From the NCBI GenBank assembly GCA_040757115.1, contig JBFLYA010000050.1, positions 1 through 21,265 of the forward strand: a DNA stretch of 21,265 nt, read 5' to 3'. Both the position numbers and the translations under genes were made by a program. How positions within the stretch are numbered: the first letter of the stretch is position 1; each line of letters begins with the position of its first letter. The notes below the pieces were generated by a model. The model had not been told where the DNA came from. It did not search any database and worked only from the letters and a program-made list of their open reading frames with translations. Positions 1 to 6,370 of this stretch are shown in pieces. Source of the stretch: a bacterium (lineage in GTDB: Bacteria; UBA9089; CG2-30-40-21; SBAY01).

Positions 1-232
1 CCCGTTTACGCCAATATTCTATCTTTCCTTTACGAACATACCGATGCCTAGTTTTTCCATCTATAGACGCAGAAAGATAATAGACTAAAGGTGCATCCTT
101 TCTTAATCTGCGCGGTATAAATGATGCCGCTACCATAGGAGATCGCCCTATCGCTATCTCCTCAAATCTGTCTCTTTCCTTCTTTAAAATACTAATCTTC
201 TTGCGATGAATAGATATCTCTTCAAAATTCAT
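1..232 (-). CDS. Small basic protein, N-terminal part (transposase-associated DUF6788-like?)
   Basis: The reading frame begins at an ATG at 232 on the minus strand and runs off the window after 77 codons. It starts MNFEEISIHRKKISILKKER, a charged helix, followed by a segment with RSPMVAASFIPRR, then YYLSASIDGKTRHRYVRKGK. The order helix, YYLS, GK-R-RYV-KG resembles small proteins encoded just upstream of DDE transposases (DUF6788 type), although the usual Cys residues are not visible here. That similarity is from memory and weak; the function is unknown. A very good promoter ends immediately before the ATG, and an AGGTG lies 3-7 bases upstream, so the start is well supported. If a transposase follows, it is outside the window. 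Confidence 0.55.
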   Translation of the reverse strand, partial: MNFEEISIHRKKISILKKERDRFEEIAIGRSPMVAASFIPRRLRKDAPLVYYLSASIDGKTRHRYVRKGKIEYWRKR

Positions 233-260
233 AACACCTATTATATATATTAGGTGTTAT
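231..260. repeat. Operator-like palindrome overlapping the promoter
   Basis: ATAACACCTA (231-240) and TAGGTGTTAT (251-260) are perfect 10-bp inverted arms separated by a 10-bp AT-only centre (TTATATATAT). The palindrome covers the -10 box, part of the spacer, the predicted start and the first two bases of the ATG, exactly where a dimeric repressor would block transcription. A repressor is not identified; the downstream gene itself could be autoregulatory. Confidence 0.6.
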
Positions 261-268
261 TTTGTCAA
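240..268 (-). promoter_or_regulatory. Sigma-70 promoter for the minus-strand gene at 1-232
   Basis: On the minus strand TTGACA (268-263) is followed by exactly 17 bp and TATAAT (245-240). The expected transcription start falls at or within a base or two of the ATG at 232, so the mRNA may be leaderless. The -10 box and spacer lie inside the palindrome at 231-260. Confidence 0.8.
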
Positions 269-425
269 GAAAAAAAATAATAAAATCTAAATTTTTTATT
301 ACTTTGTTACCCTACTTCTATCTAACACTCTATCAACTCTACCTTTTATTGGTGTTATCCCTTATGTCTGAATTGAACTAATGACCCTTGTAATGGGTCA
401 GCTATCGGTGGTAAAAGATATTCCT

Positions 426-515
426 CTCGCAAAGACGCAAAGAACATAAAGTAGTCAGAAATTCCAAATTTCAAGCTGATTTGAAATTTCTTTGCGTTCT
501 TTGCGCCTTTGCGAG
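426..515. repeat. Palindromic dispersed-repeat-like unit (CGCAAAGACGCAAAG type)
   Basis: The arms CTCGCAAAGACGCAAAGAAC... (426-451) and ...GTTCTTTGCGCCTTTGCGAG (490-515) pair at 23 of 26 positions. A second shorter inverted pair (AAATTTCAA / TTGAAATTT) lies inside. It occupies the 270-580 gap, where I see no gene. It is separate from the helicase promoter that starts at 581. Confidence 0.7.
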
Positions 516-580
516 AAATTTAATCTTTGTTCCTTTCTCCCACCAATAACTAACGCCTTACTAAAAAATGTAATAAGGTC

Positions 581-609
581 TTGACAAAAGATTTAAATTA
601 TGATATTAT
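581..609 (+). promoter_or_regulatory. Sigma-70 promoter for the SNF2 helicase
   Basis: TTGACA (581-586), 17 bp, TATTAT (604-609). Transcription should start near 616, giving a leader of about 20 nt that contains the Shine-Dalgarno GGAGGG at 625-630, five bases before the ATG at 636. Confidence 0.8.
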
Positions 610-635
610 AAAAAACAATAAACTGGAGGGAGATA

Positions 636-3410
636 ATGTCGGGGGTTGATATTTTTGAGAGATTAAAGAGGAAGAAGAAAATCTCTATTAAGAAAAAAAG
701 ACCTGCCTCTTCAATATTCTTTCAGTTACACTTCAATGAGATTGGTGCCTATATTACGGTTGTTGATAAGGATAGAAATGAGGTTGAACCAGATTTTGAA
801 TATTATACTGGTCGCACACACGATATATTGAAATCTATTGCCGCTATTAGAGATAAAAGTAACTTTCGAATTAACTGGGAAATCCCAGACAATAAAATCT
901 ATCTATCGGAACATGAATATCTTCTCTGGCAACTTCAACATTGTAACAATTTTGTTGATGCACAATTTAGACCGATTGGTTTTATGGACGGATTGGCAAA
1001 GATTGTTGTTTCTATTGAAGGGGAAGATACTTTAGCAATCAAAATCTTCCTTTTATATCAAGGTAAAGGCTTCAAAGAGTTTTCGTTCTTAAATGAGAAT
1101 TATGTCTTTGCCGAAGGTAATATCTATAAAATCCCACCCGTTGGTGAAAATTTCAAGGAACTTCACCTCTTTCAAACATCCCTGCTGCCAATGAATCTTG
1201 AGAAGTATCTTTCCTTGCTTTACTCCTATTTTGAAAATATCTTCATAGATTACCAGGATTACAAACAGATAGAAGGAGAGATTAAAGAAAGTCAGCCAAC
1301 ACTCATCTTTGAAAAAATAGATGCGGATAATTCTTTGTATATCAGACTTACTACCTCTTTGCCTGGATTTGATGCAGATTTTTTTGATAATTATGATATT
1401 ACCAGAATTGCCGCGCTTAATGTGTTAGAGAAAAAGATTATTATTAGTGATATTACCTCTGAAGAGATTCATTTCACTATGGATGAGATTGAAACAGCCT
1501 TAAAAAGGTATCGGAAATCGGTTGCTGACAAAAATGACTATTTTGTCGAAGATAACCTCTTCATCATCGAAGAATCATTAGCCAGGGAGTTCATCTATAA
1601 TGAATTGGGACACTTTATTACTCGATTTGTCATCCTGGGGGCTGAAAAACTCAAGTCTTATAATATTCGACCTGTGAGCCCAAAACTTACTTTCTCATTA
1701 TCACACGGTATCGATTTCCTTGAGGGGGATGTTAATTTAGAGGTAGAAGGAGAAAATTTCTCTCTTTTTGATGCCTTAACTCAATATAAAAAGAACTCTT
1801 ATATCTTATTAAGCGATGGGACTTGTGCCATAATTAATAAGCATTACATTGAGAAATTAAAACGGGTATTCAAAAAGCAAAAGGATAAAGTCAGGGTCTC
1901 TTTTTTTGACCTGCCAATTGTCGAAGAGATGATTGATGAAAAGGTCGCCGCTGAATCTCTTAAGTGGTCAAGAGAGATATTTTTAGGCTTCAATAGGCTT
2001 GAAGAATCAAGATATAAGTTTCCGCAGTTAAATGAAGAGCTTCGAGGGTATCAAAAGCAAGGTTATAAATGGATAAGATACCTCCATCAACATAGCCTTG
2101 GTGGATGTCTGGCTGATGATATGGGGCTTGGTAAAACGGTGCAAGCAATTGCCTTGCTATCTTTTATCTATCCAGATGAAAAGAAGCCTTCCTTGATTAT
2201 TATGCCAAAGACATTACTTTTTAACTGGGCAAATGAGATAAATAAATTCAATCCTCAATTATCATATTATCTCTATCACGGCAATAACCGCAATTTAGAG
2301 GAAGCCAAAAAGAGTAATCTTATCCTGACTACTTATGCGATGGTTCGTAATGATATTGAGCAATTTAAAGAAGAGGAATTTTATTACATCATCCTTGATG
2401 AATCACAGAATATAAAGAATATCAATTCCCAGATTTCAAAAGCAGTAATGCTTCTTTCGTCCAAACATCGGCTTGCCTTAAGTGGGACACCGATTGAAAA
2501 TAACCTATCTGAACTCTATTCACTCTTTCGGTTTCTCAACCCTTCTATGTTTAGTTCGATTGATGATTTTAATCAGTCATACATCATTCCCATTCAGAAG
2601 GAAAATGACAAAGATGTCCTGTATGAATTGAAGAAGAAGATATATCCCTTTGTGTTGAGGCGTCTAAAAAAAGAGGTGTTAAAAGACCTACCTGACAAGA
2701 TTGAGCAGATACTATTTGTCGATATGAGCCAGGAACAACAGATTTTTTATGAAAATAGGCGTCGTTTTTATTATCAAACAGTAAAGACTCAAATTGCCCA
2801 GAGTGGGCTTGAAAAGTCTCAGTTTTTTATCTTTCAGGCATTAAGCGAACTGCGTCAGATTGCCTCTATCCCGGAATCTAAAAGCCAGATGCAAATAATC
2901 TCTCCCAAGCGTGAAGCACTTTTAGACAATATCATGGATGTGGTTGCCAATGACCATAAAGTTTTACTCTTTGCCAATTTCTTAGATGTAATTGATTGTG
3001 TTTCAGCTGACCTTGAAAAAGCGGGCATTGAGTATTTGACAATGACAGGTGCTACCAAAGATAGAAAGCAACTTGTAGAGGCATTCCAGAATGATGATAC
3101 CTACAAGGTATTCTTAATGACCCTGAAGACAGGTGGATTGGGACTTAATTTGACCGCGGCTGACTATATCTTTATCTTTGACCCATGGTGGAATAAAGCC
3201 GCAGAAGAACAGGCGATTGATAGAACCCACCGTATCGGGCAGGATAAAACGGTATTCAGTTATAAACTAATAACCAAAGGAACGATTGAAGAGAAGATAC
3301 TGGAATTGCAAAAGAGAAAAAAGGTGCTTTTTGAGTCTTTGATTTCAAGTGATGGATTGGCACTGAAAACCCTGGATAATCAAGATATAGAGTTTGTATT
3401 AGGAGAGTAG
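636..3410 (+). CDS. SNF2/RapA-family DNA-dependent ATPase (helicase superfamily 2)
   Basis: This is a 924-residue Swi2/Snf2-type motor that would translocate on double-stranded DNA using ATP. The C-terminal half carries the full set: Walker A DDMGLGKT (494-501, Lys500), motif II DESQ (588-591), SGTPIENN (616-623), the RRLKKEVLKDLP segment, TGGLGLNL, and arginine-finger motif VI AIDRTHRIGQ (860-869). Motif II is DESQ rather than DEAH, which is acceptable for this superfamily. The first roughly 460 residues are not a motif-bearing domain I recognise, and no Cys-rich SWIM finger is seen. The start is fixed by GGAGGG five bases upstream. The gene stands alone with its own promoter, so the context gives no specific job; repair, transcription recycling or phage defence are all possible. 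Confidence 0.9.
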   Translation: MSGVDIFERLKRKKKISIKKKRPASSIFFQLHFNEIGAYITVVDKDRNEVEPDFEYYTGRTHDILKSIAAIRDKSNFRINWEIPDNKIYLSEHEYLLWQLQHCNNFVDAQFRPIGFMDGLAKIVVSIEGEDTLAIKIFLLYQGKGFKEFSFLNENYVFAEGNIYKIPPVGENFKELHLFQTSLLPMNLEKYLSLLYSYFENIFIDYQDYKQIEGEIKESQPTLIFEKIDADNSLYIRLTTSLPGFDADFFDNYDITRIAALNVLEKKIIISDITSEEIHFTMDEIETALKRYRKSVADKNDYFVEDNLFIIEESLAREFIYNELGHFITRFVILGAEKLKSYNIRPVSPKLTFSLSHGIDFLEGDVNLEVEGENFSLFDALTQYKKNSYILLSDGTCAIINKHYIEKLKRVFKKQKDKVRVSFFDLPIVEEMIDEKVAAESLKWSREIFLGFNRLEESRYKFPQLNEELRGYQKQGYKWIRYLHQHSLGGCLADDMGLGKTVQAIALLSFIYPDEKKPSLIIMPKTLLFNWANEINKFNPQLSYYLYHGNNRNLEEAKKSNLILTTYAMVRNDIEQFKEEEFYYIILDESQNIKNINSQISKAVMLLSSKHRLALSGTPIENNLSELYSLFRFLNPSMFSSIDDFNQSYIIPIQKENDKDVLYELKKKIYPFVLRRLKKEVLKDLPDKIEQILFVDMSQEQQIFYENRRRFYYQTVKTQIAQSGLEKSQFFIFQALSELRQIASIPESKSQMQIISPKREALLDNIMDVVANDHKVLLFANFLDVIDCVSADLEKAGIEYLTMTGATKDRKQLVEAFQNDDTYKVFLMTLKTGGLGLNLTAADYIFIFDPWWNKAAEEQAIDRTHRIGQDKTVFSYKLITKGTIEEKILELQKRKKVLFESLISSDGLALKTLDNQDIEFVLGE

Positions 3411-4148
3411 AGAGAATTGGAGGGAATATTGTAAATTCATTTGACAGGCAAAAAGTTAGATGGTAAAATACTGACAACGGACAGACAGAAAATCTGACCA
3501 GACATTTTATGGCTTGAGTTGTAAGGACAGAAATTATAGCGGTTATTAACCTGGAAGTCTACATAGGCTAGAGTTTCGTGATTTTTAGAAGATTGAAATC
3601 CCTTGAAAACACAAGGAAGAGGAATTATTGCAAAGTTATGGCTAAACCATGAGTTGCAAAAAATAGTGAGTGAATTACAAAATTCCAAATCACAAATTAC
3701 AAATTACAAATAAATTCCAATGACCAAAAATCAAAATTCCAAACAAAAGAAAGAGAAGTGCTTTTCAATGAGGCAATAGAATTAAAGAAGAGTTATATTC
3801 CCCTCTTGAGAGGGGTTAGGGGTGTATCCTTCAATTATTGAAAAACCTAAATCTGACATTATTGAGTAAAATATTCAACTCCCTTTAACAAAATTGACAA
3901 AGCAATAGGTTTTGGAATTTGGTGTTTGGAATTTATTTGGAATTTGGTATTTGAAATTTGGAATTTATATTGCAAGGTTATGGTTAAACCATGATGAATA
4001 AATTCACGAAACTCCAGTTTCTCCAAAATGTCAAAAAATACAAAAAGATGGCAAGAAATGAGGTAACACAATGCCAGGGACCATAGATATAACTTTATGT
4101 CCTACGCAACGCTCTCCCCAGATATGGGTAAGTTTCAGAATATTTCTC
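3411..4148. other. Intergenic region with repeats, no gene seen
   Basis: No reading frame here has a ribosome binding site or a recognisable product. The stretch holds a 26-bp direct repeat (ATTGCAARGTTATGGYTAAA..., 3627-3652 and 3969-3994, 24/26 identical), the AT-rich repeat at 3680-3967, and a small hairpin CCCCTC-TTGA-GAGGGG at 3800-3815. The 26-bp repeat brackets the AT-rich repeat closely. Short reading frames in this stretch, mostly on the minus strand, look like products of repetitive sequence. Confidence 0.6.
3680..3967. repeat. AT-rich inverted dispersed repeat, copy 1
   Basis: The left arm (3680-3744, AAATTCCAAATCACAAATTA...) is built of AAATTCC/CAAATTAC units and is roughly complementary to the right arm (about 3911-3966, TTTGGAATTTGGTGTTTGGA...). 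The left arm matches 18701-18765 at 61 of 65 positions, and the core TTCAATTATTGAAAAA at 3830 recurs at 18788 (22 of 23 over the longer match). Copy 1 has about 50 extra bp, including the 3800-3815 hairpin. Confidence 0.75.
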
Positions 4149-4185
4149 TTGACAAATAATTTTTATGCTGTTATAATGCATAAAA
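4149..4185 (+). promoter_or_regulatory. Promoter with overlapping inverted repeat for the DUF4143 ATPase
   Basis: TTGACA (4149-4154), 17 bp, TATAAT (4172-4177). TTTTATGC (4161-4168) and GCATAAAA (4178-4185) form perfect 8-bp inverted arms around the -10 box, so a repressor binding there would occlude it. The leader to the ATG at 4218 is about 33 nt. Confidence 0.75.
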
Positions 4186-4217
4186 AAGAAAAAAATTGTG
4201 TATTAGGAAATTAAACT

Positions 4218-5504
4218 ATGGAACTTAAAGATATAAAACAGATCTTAATTGACCAAAAAGAAGAATTAGAAGATTCCTTAAAAGGGAAAAAGATTATTGA
4301 AAGAGAGGTTTTAGGGGAATATAAAAAATTTCTAAAATCTTCTTTAATCAAAATAATCACTGGACCCAGAAGAGCTGGGAAATCAGTTTTGGGCTATGAG
4401 ATGTTAAAAGATAAAAATTTTGCCTATGTAAATTTTGATGATGAACGGCTTTTTACTTTAGAAACTAAAGACCTGAATTTACTTCTTCAGACAATTTATG
4501 AAATATATCAAAAACCCGATTTTATCTTTCTTGATGAAATCCAGAATGTTAATAATTGGGAACTTTTTGTAAACCGGTTGAAAAGAAGAGGATTTAATTT
4601 AATCATAACTGGCAGTAACGCCAGGATGTTGAGTAAAGAATTGGCTACTCATCTTACGGGAAGATATTTTTCCTTGGAACTTTATCCATTTTCTTTTCGT
4701 GAATATTTATATTTTAATAATTTTGACTATCAAAAAAAGGACATTAGCACAAAAGATACGGCTTCGATAAGAAGATTCTGGGAGAACTATTTATCCTCTG
4801 GAGGATTTCCTGAGGTTATTCAAGGTGAATATTATAAGAAATATCTTATTTCGCTATATTCAACAGTTATAACCAAAGATGTAATTATAAGACATAACAT
4901 AAAATATATAAATACCTTAAAGGAATTTGCAAATTATTTAATTTCTAACTTTGCCCGCCAGATTACTTTTAATAAACTTAAAAATATCTTCTCTTTAAAA
5001 AGTGTTCATACGGCAAAAAACTACTTTTCTTTTATTGAGGAATCATATTTAATCTTCCAAATTGAGAGATTTTCCTATAAAAGTAAGGAAAGGTTAACTG
5101 CACCAAGAAAAATTTATGCAGTTGACACAGGGCTGATAAATGCTTTGTCCACAAAATTTTCTCAAGAAATAGGAAAAATTTATGAGAATGTTGTAGCAAT
5201 TGAACTAATGAGAAGAAAGTTTCTTAATCCCAAGGAAGATATCTATTATTGGCAGAATTCTTATAATTATGAGGTTGATTTTGTAATTAAAGAAGAATTA
5301 AAGGTTAAGCAGTTAATTCAGGTTTGTTATGACATCAAGAATTACGATACCAGAAAAAGAGAGATTAACTCCTTACTTAAGGCAAGTGGAAATCTAAAAT
5401 GCAACGATTTACTAATTTTGACTGATGATGTAGAAGAAAAAGAAAAGGTTAAGGGTAAAATAATAACCTTCATCCCATTATGGAAATGGATAATTTGCCA
5501 TTAA
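4218..5504 (+). CDS. AAA_14/DUF4143 family ATPase
   Basis: This 428-residue protein has the two-part layout of the widespread AAA_14-DUF4143 proteins. The ATPase part carries Walker A GPRRAGKS (49-56, Lys55), Walker B FIFLDEIQN (102-110), and the sensor-like ITGSNARML followed by HLTGRYFSLELYPFSFREYL. The C-terminal DUF4143 part carries KIYAVDTGLINAL, YENVVAIELMRR and YYWQNSYNYEVDFVIK, where the E-x-D-F-x-x-K pattern resembles a PD-(D/E)XK nuclease-type core. Family members are common, often horizontally transferred, and mostly of unknown role. The start is supported by AGGAAA at 4205-4210, seven bases upstream. It is a single-gene unit with its own promoter. Confidence 0.88.
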   Translation: MELKDIKQILIDQKEELEDSLKGKKIIEREVLGEYKKFLKSSLIKIITGPRRAGKSVLGYEMLKDKNFAYVNFDDERLFTLETKDLNLLLQTIYEIYQKPDFIFLDEIQNVNNWELFVNRLKRRGFNLIITGSNARMLSKELATHLTGRYFSLELYPFSFREYLYFNNFDYQKKDISTKDTASIRRFWENYLSSGGFPEVIQGEYYKKYLISLYSTVITKDVIIRHNIKYINTLKEFANYLISNFARQITFNKLKNIFSLKSVHTAKNYFSFIEESYLIFQIERFSYKSKERLTAPRKIYAVDTGLINALSTKFSQEIGKIYENVVAIELMRRKFLNPKEDIYYWQNSYNYEVDFVIKEELKVKQLIQVCYDIKNYDTRKREINSLLKASGNLKCNDLLILTDDVEEKEKVKGKIITFIPLWKWIICH

Positions 5505-5599
5505 AACCCGGGTAAAACTATTAAATTGATTTTGTGAGCATATAGTGTCAAAACTTATTTTTTGAAAGTATGAAGTTGGGTTATTGAAAGGTTTAACTA

Positions 5600-5848
5600 A
5601 TGAAAATTATTGCTGACAAAAGACTATTTTGGTTTTTAAAAGAGGGAACAAACTTTGATCTTTCACAACCCTCTGTGTTAGATATGTATGTCCAGCAGAT
5701 AATTACCAGAGGTAGAACAGAAGACATCAAGGAACTCTTAAAGTTGCTCAACCTCAAGGAGTTGCAAACGGTATTGGAAAGAATAAAGCATTTTATCACT
5801 GATGAGGTAAGAAGATTTTGGGAGGATTTTATTAAGGATGATAAATAA
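5600..5848 (+). CDS. Antitoxin-like small protein (DUF6922-type partner of an AbiEii toxin)
   Basis: This 82-residue protein begins MKIIADKRLFWFLKEGT and continues with DLSQPSVLDMYVQQIITRGR and an acidic, Trp-containing tail (FWEDFIKDDK). From memory, proteins of this shape sit directly upstream of nucleotidyltransferase AbiEii/AbiGii toxins and act as their antitoxin partner. The context agrees: an ATG overlapping the end of this gene (5838) opens the characteristic first codons of such a toxin, but the toxin is cut off after 22 codons. So this appears to be an orphan antitoxin. AAAGGT at 5587-5592 lies seven bases before the ATG. No strong promoter is seen in the 95-bp gap before it. Confidence 0.7.
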   Translation: MKIIADKRLFWFLKEGTNFDLSQPSVLDMYVQQIITRGRTEDIKELLKLLNLKELQTVLERIKHFITDEVRRFWEDFIKDDK

Positions 5849-5906
5849 TCTTCAAAGGGCAATACTTTTGGAATTTGGCAAAATCCCAGAGAGTGAAGAT
5901 TTTTAA
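5838..5906 (+). pseudogene. 5' stub of an AbiEii-type nucleotidyltransferase toxin
   Basis: An ATG at 5838, overlapping the antitoxin-like gene by 11 bp in the next frame, reads MINNLQRAILLEFGKIPE-SEDF and stops at TAA 5904-5906. Family members typically begin with a similar LQ-x-x-(I/L)L-x-x-F-x-x-(I/L)P segment, then YLTGGTAL with the catalytic Gly-Gly-Thr motif. Here the frame ends exactly where the Tyr would be. The DNA at the break (TTTTTAACTGATAGGAAATT, 5900-5919) closely matches 19554-19573 in the FIST leader, suggesting that unrelated repeat DNA replaced the rest of the gene. The toxin would be inactive. Recognition rests on one short segment plus context. Confidence 0.55.
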
Positions 5907-5991
5907 CTGATAGGAAATTGCTTTTCGGCTCTTTGGGAGTGTCTGGTAATAAAAGATTAAACTACCAATTTCCCCATTTCACAGCCCCGTT

Positions 5992-6319
5992 ACGGATGTC
6001 ACTACTGTGATTCAGACAGTAGACTATAGACATCAGATCTCAGACTAAAGCGGGCAGAAATTGCAGAAGAATGAAGGCTTGGGAGACCTGCCTATACTTC
6101 TGCTGGAAGAGTTGAAAGAGTAGAAAGAGTTGGAAGTGTTGGATGAGTTGAAGGAGTTTCTTCACTGACACTGACACTGTCACTGACATAGGTAAGGCTT
6201 AGGAAAAATTCAGGGAGTGAAGTTTTGAGGATAGTTTCCCAAATGTCACTAATTTCCTGCATAAATAGAGTCTATAGTCTTGTGTCTGATGTCCAGTGTC
6301 TGAATCACGGATGTCACTA
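5992..6319. repeat. Inverted-repeat unit bracketed by a 13-bp direct repeat
   Basis: ACGGATGTCACTA occurs at 5992-6004 and 6307-6319. Just inside are GTGATTCAGACA (6007-6018) and its exact complement TGTCTGAATCAC (6297-6308), with further imperfect pairing (ATAGACATCAGA region against TCTGATGTCC). The interior contains purine-rich GTTGAAAGAG-like repeats and a CTGACACTGACACTG simple repeat, and no gene. Direct repeats outside inverted ends look like a small inserted element. The stretch fills the gap before topA. Confidence 0.6.
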
Positions 6320-6327
6320 AAAAAAAG

Positions 6328-6356
6328 TTGACAAAAGTAAAGAGAAAAGATATAAT
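6328..6356 (+). promoter_or_regulatory. Promoter for the topA operon
   Basis: TTGACA (6328-6333), 17 bp, TATAAT (6351-6356), both perfect. The expected start near 6363 leaves a leader of only about 8-11 nt before the topA ATG, with no Shine-Dalgarno sequence (the bases before the ATG are CCCAACAACA). Confidence 0.85.
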
Positions 6357-6370
6357 AATCCCCAACAACA

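Noticed and set aside
3437-4071. Minus-strand frames of 70-83 codons after the helicase gene
   Set aside because: They coincide with repeats, have no ribosome binding site and no recognisable motifs.
5904-5955. Continuation of the AbiEii toxin beyond the stop (LIGNCFSALWECL resembling LTGGTALSAFYL)
   Set aside because: The match is weak and the DNA is nearly identical to the FIST leader at 19554, so replacement by repeat sequence explains it better.
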